Positions 1-8,158 are shown, counted from the first letter of the stretch. The stretch: DNA of 64,000 nucleotides from Pseudomonas monteilii (GCA_001534745.1 CP013997.1:1364001-1428000), one strand, 5' to 3'. The notes: generated from the sequence alone by a model not told the origin. Numbers and translations are program-made.

Positions 1-1
1 G

Positions 2-826
2 TTGCCCGCGCCGCGCCCCAGCATCGACTGGAACCGCTGCCTGGCCGCACGCTGGCAGCGCGATGCGCGCAGCGGCTACCTGATGCCGCTGGAGGTCAGC
101 CTGGACATCCGCCTGAGCGACCTGATCGGGGTCGACAAGCAGCGTGAACAGCTGGGTCGCAACACCCACCAGTTCATCACGGGTCTGCCGGCCAACCATG
201 CGCTGCTCTGGGGTTCGCGCGGCACCGGCAAGTCCTCGCTGGTGCGCGCCTTGCTGGCCGAGCATGCCGAGGCCGGGTTGCGCCTGATCGAGATCGAGCG
301 CGATCACCTGGCCGACCTGCCGCGGGTGGTCGAACAACTGCAAGCGCTGCCCCAGCGTTTCATCCTGTTCTGCGACGACCTGTCGTTCGAGGCAGGCGAG
401 GGCGACTACCGGGTGCTCAAGAGCGTGCTCGACGGCTCGCTGGAGCAGGCGCCGGACAATGTGCTGCTGTACGCCACCTCCAACCGTCGCCACCTGGTGC
501 CCGAGAAGCAGAGTGACAACGAGCATTGGAAGATGATTGACGGCGAGCTGCACCCCAACGAGGCGGTGGAAGACAAGATCGCCTTGTCGGACCGCTTCGG
601 TCTGTGGCTGTCGTTCTATCCCTTCAGCCAGGCGCATTACCTGGATGTGGTGGCGCACTGGATCGACCAACTGGCCGGTGCGGCCGGCCTGACCTGGCAG
701 CGCGACGAAGCGCTGGAAACCGAAGCTGTGCGCTGGGCGACCGGGCGCGGCAACCGTAATGGCCGCTGTGCCTATCAGTTCGCCCGCTATTGGGTCGGGC
801 TGCACTTGCTGGAGCAACACCCATGA
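2..826 (+). CDS. DUF815-family AAA ATP-binding protein (5' end possibly cut)
   Basis: P-loop ATPase of the DUF815 family, whose cellular role is not established. A Walker A motif (GSRGTGKSS) lies near residue 70 and a Walker B-like stretch (FILFCDDLSF) near residue 120, followed by a sensor-like ATSN motif. Family members are usually about 280-290 residues, so the 274 codons seen here are nearly complete. The frame is open to the window edge; the TTG at base 2 may not be the real start and the N-terminus may lie upstream. The stop codon overlaps the next gene's start by 4 bp (ATGA), which suggests translational coupling with the fRMsr gene. The family assignment is from recognition; the function is unknown. 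Confidence 0.8.
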   Translation: MPAPRPSIDWNRCLAARWQRDARSGYLMPLEVSLDIRLSDLIGVDKQREQLGRNTHQFITGLPANHALLWGSRGTGKSSLVRALLAEHAEAGLRLIEIERDHLADLPRVVEQLQALPQRFILFCDDLSFEAGEGDYRVLKSVLDGSLEQAPDNVLLYATSNRRHLVPEKQSDNEHWKMIDGELHPNEAVEDKIALSDRFGLWLSFYPFSQAHYLDVVAHWIDQLAGAAGLTWQRDEALETEAVRWATGRGNRNGRCAYQFARYWVGLHLLEQHP

Positions 827-1305
827 TCGACCTCAATGCCAATGGCCAAGGCCTGGATGGTTACGACCTGCTGGTCGCCCAGGTACGTGCCCTATTCGCC
901 GACGAGCGCGACTTCATCGCCAACGCGGCCCAGCTGTCGGCGTTTCTCTACCACCAAGTGGAAGACCTCAACTGGGCCGGCTTCTACCTGGTGCGCGACG
1001 AGCAACTGGTACTCGGCCCGTTCCAGGGGCAGGTCGCCTGCGTGCGCATTCCCTTCGGCAAGGGGGTCTGCGGTGCGGCGGCCGCCACGCGGCAGACCCA
1101 GCGCGTCGAGGACGTGCATGCCTTCCCGGGGCACATCGCCTGCGACAGCGCGTCCAACAGCGAGCTGGTGATCCCGCTGGTCAAGGCAGGGCGCCTGATC
1201 GGCGTGCTGGACCTGGACAGCCCACGCCTGGCGCGTTTTGGCGTCGAGGACCAGCAGGGGCTGGAACGGTTGGTGGCAGCGTTTCTCGAGCTGACCGACT
1301 GCTGA
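823..1305 (+). CDS. msrC: GAF-domain free methionine-(R)-sulfoxide reductase
   Basis: 160 residues, a single GAF domain of the fRMsr (E. coli MsrC/YebR) family, which reduces free L-methionine-(R)-sulfoxide in the cytoplasm using thioredoxin-type reductant. Family hallmarks are visible: NWAGFYL near residue 50, GPFQG at 66-70, and the three conserved cysteines C73, C83 and C107 in VAC, GVCG and IACD contexts. In characterised members these form the catalytic/resolving set. The ATG at 823 is chosen over an upstream in-frame start because it gives the usual family length and the ATGA overlap with the preceding ATPase gene. It converges on trkH with a stem-loop between them. Confidence 0.88.
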   Translation: MIDLNANGQGLDGYDLLVAQVRALFADERDFIANAAQLSAFLYHQVEDLNWAGFYLVRDEQLVLGPFQGQVACVRIPFGKGVCGAAAATRQTQRVEDVHAFPGHIACDSASNSELVIPLVKAGRLIGVLDLDSPRLARFGVEDQQGLERLVAAFLELTDC

Positions 1306-1316
1306 GTGCGCAGTGA

Positions 1317-1351
1317 GTCATGGCGGGCGACCTGTCGATGCCTGCCATGAC
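1317..1351. terminator. Stem-loop between convergent msrC and trkH
   Basis: Twelve-base arms GTCATGGCGGGC and GCCTGCCATGAC pair with a single G-T wobble around an 11-nt loop. It lies between two converging genes, so it could serve both strands. No clear T-run follows. Confidence 0.5.
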
Positions 1352-1373
1352 GACGTTGCTTTGGCGCCTGGGT

Positions 1374-2828
1374 TCAGTGCCGCCAGAACGCGGGCATGCA
1401 CAGCACCAGCACGGTGATGATCTCCAGACGCCCCAGCAGCATCCCGCCGGCCAGGATCCACTTGGCCGCATCCGGCAGGGTCGAGAAATTGCCCGCCGGG
1501 CCGATGACCTCGCCCAGCCCCGGCCCGACCCCCGACACGGTGCTCGCCGCGCCCGTCAGCGCCGTCATCCAGTCCAGGCCCAGCAGCGACAGCGACAGCG
1601 CGATCAGGCAGATGGTGATGGCGAAGAAGAACGAGAACGTCAGGATCGAACGCACGATCTCTTCGTCGAGCCGATGGCCGTTGTACTTCTGCTTGATCAC
1701 GGCGCGAGGATGGATCAGCTGGTTGAGGTTGGCCTTGAGCAGGATGTAGGCCACCTGGAAGCGGAAGATCTTGATCCCGCCGGCGGTGGAGCCGGAGCAG
1801 CCGCCGATGAAGCCGAGGTAGAAGAAGAACATCAGCGAGAAGTTGCCCCACAGGCTGTAGTCGCCCAGCGCGAAGCCCGTGGTGGTCACCACCGAGGTGA
1901 CGTTCAGCGCCACATGGCGCAAGGCGTCCGTCCAGGGCAGGTTGGTGGTCAGCCAGTACCAGGTGCCCAGCACGATCCAGGTGGCGACCAGCAGCACCAG
2001 CAGGCCTTGCACCTGCTGGTCGCGCACCAGCGCGCCCCGGTTGCCGCGCAAGGTGGCCACGTACAGGGTGAAGGGCAGGCTGCCCAGGATCATCACCACC
2101 ACGGCGACCCAGTGCACCGCCGGGATGTCCCATTTGGCCAGCGACAGGTCCGAGGTGGAGAAGCCCCCGGTGGAGATGGCCGACATGGCGTGGTTGATTG
2201 CGTCGAACAGGCTCATGCCCGCCCACCAGAACGCCAGGCTGCCGAGCACGGTGATGCCCACGTAGACCAGCACGATGGACTTGGCGACCATGTGCGAGCG
2301 CGGCATGACCTTCTCCGACCGGTCGGACGACTCGGTCTGGAACAGGCGCATGCCACCGATGCGCAGCAGCGGCAGGATCGCCACGGCCATGGCGATGAAG
2401 CCGATGCCGCCGAGCCAGTGCAGCATGGACCGCCACATGAGGATCCCCGGCGACATGTCGTCCAGCCCGCTGAGGACGGTGGAGCCCGTGGCGGTGATGC
2501 CGGACATGCTTTCGAAGAAGGCGTTGGTGTAGCTGATGTGCTGGGTGAACAGGAACGGCAGCGCGGCGAACACGCACACCACCACCCAGCTGCAGACCGT
2601 GAGCAGGTACATGTCCCGCGGACGCAGGTGCACCTGCTCAGGCCGGCCCTGCGCCAGCATGGCCAGACCGGCCACCAGGGTGATCAGGCTGGCCCAGCCG
2701 AAGGAGGGCAGGTCATCGGTACGGTCGAAGATCAGCAAGGTCGCCATGGGCACGAGCATGCTCACGGCCAGGGTCACCAGGAAGATGCCGATGATGAACG
2801 CGATGATCCGGAGGGTCGGCAACGCCAT
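1374..2828 (-). CDS. trkH: TrkH-family potassium transporter
   Basis: 484-residue integral membrane K+ translocating subunit of a Trk system; it normally works with the cytoplasmic NAD-binding subunit TrkA, not encoded in this window. The four pore-loop signatures of the SKT fold are visible: GITATGSTV (about 110-118), STGGFSTSD (219-227), TTTGFALGD (316-324) and STVSGVGPGLG (429-439). Many hydrophobic segments flank them. The length matches the roughly 480-residue TrkH/TrkI proteins. ATG at 2828 is followed directly by a hydrophobic helix as expected. A repeat element lies upstream between this gene and the divergent nitroreductase gene. The function is confident; the TrkH/TrkI subtype is not resolved. 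Confidence 0.93.
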   Translation of the reverse strand: MALPTLRIIAFIIGIFLVTLAVSMLVPMATLLIFDRTDDLPSFGWASLITLVAGLAMLAQGRPEQVHLRPRDMYLLTVCSWVVVCVFAALPFLFTQHISYTNAFFESMSGITATGSTVLSGLDDMSPGILMWRSMLHWLGGIGFIAMAVAILPLLRIGGMRLFQTESSDRSEKVMPRSHMVAKSIVLVYVGITVLGSLAFWWAGMSLFDAINHAMSAISTGGFSTSDLSLAKWDIPAVHWVAVVVMILGSLPFTLYVATLRGNRGALVRDQQVQGLLVLLVATWIVLGTWYWLTTNLPWTDALRHVALNVTSVVTTTGFALGDYSLWGNFSLMFFFYLGFIGGCSGSTAGGIKIFRFQVAYILLKANLNQLIHPRAVIKQKYNGHRLDEEIVRSILTFSFFFAITICLIALSLSLLGLDWMTALTGAASTVSGVGPGLGEVIGPAGNFSTLPDAAKWILAGGMLLGRLEIITVLVLCMPAFWRH

Positions 2829-2920
2829 GTCGTGGGCTCAGAGTCGAAAACGAAGGGGCGCCATTTTCGGGGGAGTGGGTGCGGGCTGCAAGGGGCAAGC
2901 TTTGAGCTGCACGCTTCGAG

Positions 2921-3033
2921 CGACAAGCTACAAGCGGACGGTAGTGCGGCACTTCAGGTGTGGGCAGGACGTTGAGGCGACGCCGACGCTCTGACTTGCA
3001 GCTTGCAGCTTGCAGCTTGCAGCTTGCAGCTTG
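2921..3033 (+). repeat. GCTTGCAGC-tailed repeat element, copy A
   Basis: About 85 bp here, starting CGACAAGCTACAAGCGGACG, is nearly identical to a second copy at 6346-6452. The right end is a run of five to six tandem GCTTGCA heptamers and the left end carries the opposite orientation (CAAGCTACAAGC), so the element has inverted ends like a non-autonomous mobile or palindromic repeat. It lies just upstream of the nitroreductase start. Confidence 0.7.
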
Positions 3034-3071
3034 AGAATGCCCCTCATCTTTCCATGACCAGGAGAAAGCCG

Positions 3072-3626
3072 ATGGAGGCTCTCGATGCATTGCTCAACCG
3101 CGTGTCGGTGGCGCGTCTGACCGAACCGGCGCCCAATGCCGCACAACGCGAAGCGCTGTTTCAGGCCGCCCTGCGCGCGCCGGACCATGGCCAACTGCGG
3201 CCGTGGCGCTTCCTGACCATCGAAGGCACGGCGCGCGAACGACTGGGCGAGCTGTATGCCGAAGCGGTGCAGCTCAAGGGCGATGCCAGCCAGGCAGCCT
3301 TGGACAAGGCCCGCGCCATGCCGCTGCGGGCACCGTTGATCATCGTGGTGATCGCGTGCCTGAAGGAACACCCCAAAGTGCCGCTTGTGGAACAACGCCT
3401 GGCAGCCGGCTGTGCAGCCCATGGCATCTTGCTTGCCGCCCATGCGCAAGGGATCGGGGCGTTGTGGCGAACCGGGGACATGGCGTTCGACGCCCATGTG
3501 GCCCAGGGGCTGGGTGTGCAAGACAATGAGGAGCTGCTGGGCTATCTGTACGTCGGTACGCCGGCGAACGAACCACGGACGGCGCCAGTGTTGGCGACCG
3601 AGGACTTCGTCGCTTCGTGGGGGTGA
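3072..3626 (+). CDS. YdjA-like nitroreductase family protein
   Basis: 184-residue FMN-dependent nitroreductase-fold protein of the short YdjA/TdsD type, expected to form a dimer and reduce nitro or related substrates with NAD(P)H. The physiological substrate is unknown. Seen: an N-terminal RVSVARLTEPAP segment (FMN phosphate contact region), APDHGQLRPWRF near residue 35-46, and GIGALWRTG near residue 135, all typical of this subgroup. The ATG at 3072 is chosen because AGGAG lies 8 nt upstream and the resulting length equals E. coli YdjA. Longer reading frames starting at 3003 or 3054 take their N-terminus from the repeat element or lie upstream of the ribosome-binding site. Confidence 0.85.
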   Translation: MEALDALLNRVSVARLTEPAPNAAQREALFQAALRAPDHGQLRPWRFLTIEGTARERLGELYAEAVQLKGDASQAALDKARAMPLRAPLIIVVIACLKEHPKVPLVEQRLAAGCAAHGILLAAHAQGIGALWRTGDMAFDAHVAQGLGVQDNEELLGYLYVGTPANEPRTAPVLATEDFVASWG

Positions 3627-3699
3627 CGTTCAGGGGAGGGTGACGCGTGGCGCAGTCTGCGCCGTTTCGTACACCTTGCGCCATAGGGATCGCTGGTTC

Positions 3700-3752
3700 T
3701 ATGGGCCCTGCGGGCCCAATCGCGGCACGGGGGCCGCTCCTACACCCGTAGT
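3700..3752. repeat. GGGCCC-type intergenic repeat (copy 1)
   Basis: The sequence around GGGCCCTGCGGGCCCAATCG, followed by CCGCTCCTACACCCGTAG, recurs nearly unchanged at 19085-19138 and inverted at 4228-4290. It is a second REP-like family, distinct from the GTGGGAGCGGGCTTGCC type. Confidence 0.6.
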
Positions 3753-3820
3753 GACACCGCGGCGATGCAGGTCATTGCAGTCCCTGTGTGAGCAGGCCTG
3801 CGATAGCGGTAGTCAAGCCA

Positions 3821-4218
3821 ACCCCATGGCTGACAGGTCGAACGCTGGCCTGTCAGCCCTGAAGCGGATGAACAGGCCCTATCGCTGGCAAGCCAGCTCC
3901 CACAGGTGCCCATTTCAAGCAGGCAGTTGTACAGTGGCAAAGCCCATTTCAAGCAAGCAGCCCCATGCCGGCAAAGCCGCCTGTGGGAGCGGGCTTGCCC
4001 GCGATAACGGTGGTAACGCCAACCCATGCTGACGGGTCGAACGCTGGCCTGTCAGCCCTGAAGCGGATGAACAGGCCCTATCGCTGGCAAGCCAGCTCCC
4101 ACAGGTGCCCATTTCAAGCAGGCAGTTGTGCAGTGGCAAAGCCCATTTCAAGCAAGCAGCCCCATGCCGGCTAAGCCGCCTGTGGGAGCGGGCTTGCCCG
4201 CGATAGCGGTAGTCATAT
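3821..4218. repeat. 199-bp tandem duplication of a REP pair
   Basis: Two adjacent copies with a period of 199 bp (for example AACGCTGGCC at 3841 and 4040) are almost identical. Each contains an inverted pair of REP sequences: TATCGCTGGCAAGCCAGCTC early in the unit and GTGGGAGCGGGCTTGCCCGC late in it. Each copy also carries internal short repeats (CATTTCAAGC). This fills most of the 794-bp gap between the nitroreductase and the histidine kinase gene; I see no gene in this gap. Confidence 0.8.
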
Positions 4219-4227
4219 CCAACCCTG

Positions 4228-4290
4228 CGGTGGGGCTACGGGTGTAGGAGCGGCCCCTGTGCCGCGATGGGCCGCAAAGCGGCCCTAGAA
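4228..4290. repeat. GGGCCC-type intergenic repeat, inverted copy
   Basis: Reads CTACGGGTGTAGGAGCGGCC followed by GCCGCGATGGGCCGC. This is the reverse-oriented relative of the elements at 3700-3752 and 19085-19138. It closes the repeat block before the histidine kinase gene. Confidence 0.55.
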
Positions 4291-4420
4291 ATCGATCAGA
4301 GATAAAGCCTCTGAGCCATGCCAGCTATTGCCATGTTCTCTACGCGACAGCACGGCGCCAAGTCGGCGGGCCGACTCCCACAAACACGATCAGCGTGTGA
4401 GTGTAGGCATCACCTCCCGG

Positions 4421-5755
4421 TCAACCCGCCACCACCGGCTCGACCGGCAGCACCAACCGTGCCTCGAAGCCCCCTTGCGCATGGTTCGACAGCTCGAGCA
4501 CCCCACCATGGCGCTCCACCGCCTTGCGCGCGATGGCCAGCCCCAGCCCATGACCGGCAGCCGTCTGGCCCGGCGCCCGGAAGAAGGGTTCCCCTAACTG
4601 CGCCAGGTGTTCCGGCGCGATACCCGGCCCGTGGTCGCGCACACTGACCACGACGCCACGCGCCTCCTGCTCGGCCATTAGCTCGATGGGCTTGCCCTCG
4701 GGATTGAAGCGCAAGGCATTGCGCACCAGGTTGTCCACCGCGCGCTCGATCAGCGTCGGCCAGCCCTGCACGCTCACCTGGGGGGCGACCGTCCAGCGGA
4801 TGTCCTGTTCCGGCGCCGCCAGCTGGGCATCCTTGCACACGCTGCCGAGCAACGCCGGCAGGTCGACCGGTTCGGGATGCGCCTGCTCGGCGTCGACCCG
4901 CGCCAGCTCGAGGATCTCGCTGATCAAGTCTTCCAGGCGATCGCACTCGCGCGTCAGGCGTGGCCAGAGCGCTGCACGCTGTTGCGGTTCGGCACGCTCG
5001 GCCAAGGCCAGGGCTACACGCAGACGCGCCAGGGGCGAGCGCAGCTCGTGCGAGACGTCCCGGAGCAATTGCCGTTGACTGCCGATCAGGCTTTGCAGGC
5101 GAGCGCCCATCTTGTTGAAGTCGGTCGCCAGTACGCCGAATTCGTCACGGCGATCGGCCAGCCGGGCCAGGCTGTTCTGCTGGTAGCTGGTCTGGCCTAG
5201 GTCATGCACCGCACCGCGCAGGCGGCTCAGGGGGCGGGTGATCGACAGCGTCACCAGCAGGCTGAACAAGGTCAGCACCACCAACGCAATGCCCAGGGCA
5301 CTCAAGGGCCAGAGCAGGCTGTCCCGGTGCCAGGCATCGAGTTCGGGGTGGGGGATGCGGTAGATCAGCAGGTAGGTCTGGCCGCTGCGTGGGCTGGTGT
5401 ATTCCTCGGTCAGCCGACGCCAGGGCAGGGGACGCGCGTCATTGGTCTGGCGCGCTTCGAAGTCGGCGGCGCGCCGTGGGAAGGTACCGGGGACCACGGC
5501 CTGGCCGCTTTCGTCGAGCACTTGCACATCGACCTTGTAGCGTTGCTTGCGCTGTTCCAGAAAGCGCTGCGCAGGCTCCAGGCCTTCCTGCTCGTAATGT
5601 TGCGCCCACTGGCTGGCCAGGGTGTTCAGCCCGGGATGCCGACTGAGGATCCAGGCATCCTGGTTGAGCATGTGGCCCAGCAGGATCGACAGCCCCGCGA
5701 CCAGGGTGATGGCCAGCCAGAAGCTGGCCAGGATTCGCCAGAACAATGAGCGCAC
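4421..5755 (-). CDS. cpxA: Sensor histidine kinase, CpxA-like
   Basis: 444-residue membrane sensor kinase. Domain order: first membrane helix (about 8-27), periplasmic sensor loop, second helix around 150-175, HAMP, HisKA with phospho-acceptor H236 in VSHELRSPL, and HATPase with N-box (DNLVRNALRFNP), G1 (DHGPGIAP) and G2 (GHGLGLAIARK). The start is a GTG at 5755 preceded by GGAGGT; the frame upstream runs into the terminator region and is unlikely to be coding. It lies downstream of a Spy/CpxP-like gene and a response regulator gene on the same strand, the arrangement expected for envelope-stress sensing. The kinase assignment is firm; the CpxA name rests on domain similarity and gene context. 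Confidence 0.82.
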   Translation of the reverse strand: MRSLFWRILASFWLAITLVAGLSILLGHMLNQDAWILSRHPGLNTLASQWAQHYEQEGLEPAQRFLEQRKQRYKVDVQVLDESGQAVVPGTFPRRAADFEARQTNDARPLPWRRLTEEYTSPRSGQTYLLIYRIPHPELDAWHRDSLLWPLSALGIALVVLTLFSLLVTLSITRPLSRLRGAVHDLGQTSYQQNSLARLADRRDEFGVLATDFNKMGARLQSLIGSQRQLLRDVSHELRSPLARLRVALALAERAEPQQRAALWPRLTRECDRLEDLISEILELARVDAEQAHPEPVDLPALLGSVCKDAQLAAPEQDIRWTVAPQVSVQGWPTLIERAVDNLVRNALRFNPEGKPIELMAEQEARGVVVSVRDHGPGIAPEHLAQLGEPFFRAPGQTAAGHGLGLAIARKAVERHGGVLELSNHAQGGFEARLVLPVEPVVAG

Positions 5756-5774
5756 GCTCGCACCTCCGCACACG

Positions 5775-5807
5775 AAAAAAACCCGACCCGCCAAGCGGCG
5801 GGTCGGG
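5775..5807 (-). terminator. Intrinsic terminator between cpxP-like gene and cpxA
   Basis: On the minus strand an 11-bp perfect stem (CCCGACCCGCC / GGCGGGTCGGG, loop of four bases) is followed by seven T residues. It lies after the cpxP-like stop and only about 20 nt before the cpxA start, so it should reduce read-through into the kinase gene. Confidence 0.75.
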
Positions 5808-5821
5808 CGGTCAGCGACAGC

Positions 5822-6238
5822 TTACTGGGCCTTCTTGGCTTTTTCAGCTTTCCAGGTCTGGAATTCCTGCCACTCGGCCTTGCGGGCGGCGCGTTCCTTT
5901 TCCATGTCGTCGAACTTCTTCTGCTGTTCCGGCTTGAGCAGCGCGCGGATGGCGCTCTGGCTCTTCTCGCGGTTGGCCTTGATGTCGTCCTGCATGGCCT
6001 TCTTGTCCGCGGCGGACAGCTTGTCCAGGTAACGGTCGGTGATGTCGTGGCGTGCCTTCATCTGATCGCGCATCAGGGTGTCCACTTGGTGGCGCTGTTC
6101 CGGCGTCAGGTCGAGCTGGGCGAACGGTGCACCGCCGCGGTGGGGCGGGCCGTCATGACGTGGGCCACCGTCTGGCATGGCCATGGCCACGGTCGGCAGC
6201 GCGGCGGCGAACAGCAGGGCGGTCAGGGTCTTGCGCAT
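5822..6238 (-). CDS. Periplasmic Spy/CpxP-family (LTXXQ) protein
   Basis: 138 residues with a Sec signal peptide (about 1-20, ending AMA) and then a Pro/His/Gly-rich linker and a charged helical domain. LTPEQRHQ near residue 44 matches the family's LTxxQ motif and LKPEQQKK near residue 109 is a second degenerate copy. Spy and CpxP are cradle-shaped periplasmic chaperone or adaptor dimers; CpxP dampens CpxA signalling. The position between the response regulator and the kinase supports a CpxP-like role, but the sequence alone does not separate Spy from CpxP. A CpxR-box-like direct repeat lies about 80 bp upstream. Confidence 0.82.
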   Translation of the reverse strand: MRKTLTALLFAAALPTVAMAMPDGGPRHDGPPHRGGAPFAQLDLTPEQRHQVDTLMRDQMKARHDITDRYLDKLSAADKKAMQDDIKANREKSQSAIRALLKPEQQKKFDDMEKERAARKAEWQEFQTWKAEKAKKAQ

Positions 6239-6318
6239 GGTGTCTCTCCTCTCATGGGCCGGCGATTACCGGATGAGCCCAGTGTAGGGAAGATAAGGTC
6301 AAGGGCGGTCAGGGGTCG

Positions 6319-6334
6319 GTAAAGGATTGGTAAA
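6319..6334. promoter_or_regulatory. Candidate CpxR box upstream of the cpxP-like gene
   Basis: Two exact GTAAA pentamers on the plus strand start 11 bp apart (6319 and 6330). The CpxR consensus is GTAAA-N5-GTAAA, so the spacing here is one base longer. Location in the gap between cpxR and the cpxP-like gene suggests an internal, autoregulated promoter for the downstream genes. Confidence 0.45.
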
Positions 6335-6345
6335 GCGGGGGGGTG

Positions 6346-6452
6346 AGCTGCAAGCGACAAGCTACAAGCTACAAGCGGACGGTAGGGCGGCACGTCAGGT
6401 GTCAGCAGGACGTTGAGGCGACGCTGACGCTCTGGCTTGCAGCTTGCCGCTT
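6346..6452 (+). repeat. GCTTGCAGC-tailed repeat element, copy B
   Basis: Second copy of the element at 2921-3033, with the same core (CTACAAGCGGACGGTAG through GCAGGACGTTGAGGCGACG) and the same heptamer tail, here GCTTGCAGCTTGCCGCTTGC. The tail runs to the cpxR stop codon at 6458-6460, so the element lies immediately after the response regulator gene. Confidence 0.7.
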
Positions 6453-6457
6453 GCCGC

Positions 6458-7135
6458 TCAAGGGCTGTAGTAATACCCGCGACTGCGCAGGGCGACAACG
6501 CGCGGTCGGCCGTCGGCATGGGGGCCGACCTTCTTGCGCAGGTTGCTGACGTGCATGTCCAGGCTGCGGTCGTAGAGCGTCAACTTGCGCCCCAGGGCCA
6601 GCTGCGCCAGTTCCTGCTTGTCCAGCGGCTCGCCCGGTTGGCGCAGCAGGGCTTCGAGGATCCGGCTCTCGGACAGGGTCAAGGTCATCTCCCGGCCCTC
6701 GATGGCCACGACGCCGCGAACCGGGCTGAAGGCCAGGTCACCGATCTCCAGTTGCGTGGTCGGAGCGGCGGGGTGGCTGCGGCGCAATACGGCCCGCAGG
6801 CGCGCCGTCAGCTCACGCGGGTCGCAGGGCTTGGCCAGGTAGTCGTCGGCGCCCAGCTCCAGGCCGAGAATGCGATCCAGAGGCTCGCCCCGTGCCGAAA
6901 GCATGAGCACCGGCAGCTCGGCATGCTCGGTACGCAACTGCTTGAGCAGTTCCAGGCCGCTGCCATCGGGCAACATGACGTCCAGCACCACGGCCGCCGG
7001 TGCTCGCTCGGCCAGGGCCTGGCGCGCGCTGTGCCCGTCGTGGCAGGCACGTACCTCGAAGCCTTCCTGGCTCAGCCAGCTGCCCAGCAGCTCGCAGAGC
7101 TCCTGGTCATCGTCAATCAGTAACAGCTCACTCAT
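6458..7135 (-). CDS. cpxR: OmpR-family response regulator, CpxR-like
   Basis: 225 residues: a receiver domain (about 1-115) with acidic pocket DDD at 8-10, phospho-acceptor D52 in VVLDVMLPDG and lysine in YLAKP near residue 101, followed by a winged-helix DNA-binding domain ending in VVALRSRGYYYSP. It should be phosphorylated by the kinase encoded downstream and act as a transcription factor for envelope homeostasis genes. Gene order on the minus strand is regulator, Spy/CpxP-like protein, kinase. The stop codon lies at the end of a repeat element, so the last codons may have been shaped by that insertion. Confidence 0.85.
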   Translation of the reverse strand: MSELLLIDDDQELCELLGSWLSQEGFEVRACHDGHSARQALAERAPAAVVLDVMLPDGSGLELLKQLRTEHAELPVLMLSARGEPLDRILGLELGADDYLAKPCDPRELTARLRAVLRRSHPAAPTTQLEIGDLAFSPVRGVVAIEGREMTLTLSESRILEALLRQPGEPLDKQELAQLALGRKLTLYDRSLDMHVSNLRKKVGPHADGRPRVVALRSRGYYYSP

Positions 7136-7181
7136 GACTCACTCGAAACGAAGGGCGGCCACAGGCAGCCGCCAAGAAAGA

Positions 7182-7481
7182 TCAGGGCAACACGTGCTTG
7201 AAAGGCTTGACCAGGACCTGGTCATAGACGCCCGCCGCCACGTAAGGGTCGGCATCGGCCCAGGCCTGGGCTGCGGCCAGCGAATCGAACTCGGCGACCA
7301 CCAGGCTGCCGGTGAAACCGGCTGGGCCCGGGTCGTTGCTGTCGATGGCCGGGTGCGGCCCGGCCAGCATCAGGCGGCCTTCGTCCTTGAGCTGTTGCAG
7401 GCGCTCGAGGTGGGCAGGGCGCACGCTCAGGCGCTTTTCCAAAGAGCTTTCGACGTCGCTGGCGATGATGGCGTAGAGCAT
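7182..7481 (-). CDS. yciI: YciI family protein
   Basis: 99-residue member of the YciI/YCII family, a small dimeric ferredoxin-like fold whose best known relatives act in chloromuconolactone or related chemistry; the function of the YciI branch is unknown. The N-terminal MLYAIIASD strand, a conserved His in RPAHLERL, and the [17 protein letters not shown] segment near the C-terminus are typical. It starts one base before the yciB stop codon region on the same strand, so the two are probably co-transcribed, an arrangement seen in many proteobacteria. Confidence 0.85.
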   Translation of the reverse strand: MLYAIIASDVESSLEKRLSVRPAHLERLQQLKDEGRLMLAGPHPAIDSNDPGPAGFTGSLVVAEFDSLAAAQAWADADPYVAAGVYDQVLVKPFKHVLP

Positions 7482-7482
7482 G

Positions 7483-8091
7483 TCAGTCCTTGTTCTGGGT
7501 GGAGGAAGGCGGGGTGGGCGTGTCGTTGTCGCGCAGGTGGCGCGACAGGTAGAGCCCCTGGGCGACCATGAACAGAACGGTCAGGCCCAGGCTGCCGAAG
7601 ACCTTGAAGTCGACCCAGAAACGTTCGAAGGTGAAGGCCACGAACAGGTTGGCCGCGCCGCAGAACACGAAGAACACGACCCAGGCCAGGTTCAGCCGCA
7701 CCCAGATCGGGTTCGGCAGGTTCAGGGCATGGCCCATGATGCGCTTGACCAGCACGCGATCGCCGACGAAATGGCTGCCCAGGAACGCCAGGGCGAACAG
7801 CCAGTTGACCACCGGCGCCTTCCACTTCAGGAAGGTCTCGCTGTGGAAGGCCAGGGTCAGTCCGCCGAACACCAGGCAGGCCACGAGGGTGAGCCACTGG
7901 CCCTTCTCGAGCCTGCGCTGGCGCAGGAACAGCAGGCCGTACACCACCACGGAGCTGAGAATCAGCACCTTGGTCGCGCTGTAGATGCCGCCGAGTTCGA
8001 ACCCATGGCCGCCGACGTCGACCAGGCGAGGGTCGAGCTTGTAGACGATGAAGAACAGCAGCAGCGGTATGAAATCGATGAATTGTTTCAC
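7483..8091 (-). CDS. yciB: Inner membrane septation protein YciB/IspZ
   Basis: 202-residue polytopic inner-membrane protein of the YciB (IspZ) family, linked to cell-envelope synthesis and septation. Seen: [17 protein letters not shown] at the N-terminus, five to six hydrophobic helices, and the conserved stretch [17 protein letters not shown] near the middle followed by [18 protein letters not shown]. The start is GTG at 8091, which puts the conserved family N-terminus at residue 1-2. The longer open frame to 8376 overlaps the divergent PHP gene and has no family similarity. Followed immediately by yciI. Confidence 0.9.
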   Translation of the reverse strand: MKQFIDFIPLLLFFIVYKLDPRLVDVGGHGFELGGIYSATKVLILSSVVVYGLLFLRQRRLEKGQWLTLVACLVFGGLTLAFHSETFLKWKAPVVNWLFALAFLGSHFVGDRVLVKRIMGHALNLPNPIWVRLNLAWVVFFVFCGAANLFVAFTFERFWVDFKVFGSLGLTVLFMVAQGLYLSRHLRDNDTPTPPSSTQNKD

Positions 8092-8158
8092 GGTGGCAGC
8101 CAGAAGCGAGAGGTGGCGGCATAATAACAAACATCGAATACGACGAAAGCGTTCCCCT

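Noticed and set aside
1320..2975. 551-codon plus-strand frame opposite trkH
   Set aside because: Rich in Gln, His and Arg without any domain; trkH on the other strand has all four pore loops.
3003..3071. Longer N-terminus for the nitroreductase starting in the heptamer repeat
   Set aside because: AGGAG sits 8 nt before the ATG at 3072 and the family length fits that start; the upstream residues are encoded by repeat DNA.
3790..4220. Possible CRISPR array because of regularly spaced repeats
   Set aside because: Only two long copies, the repeats are palindromic REPs, the unit is duplicated including the spacer, and no cas genes are present.
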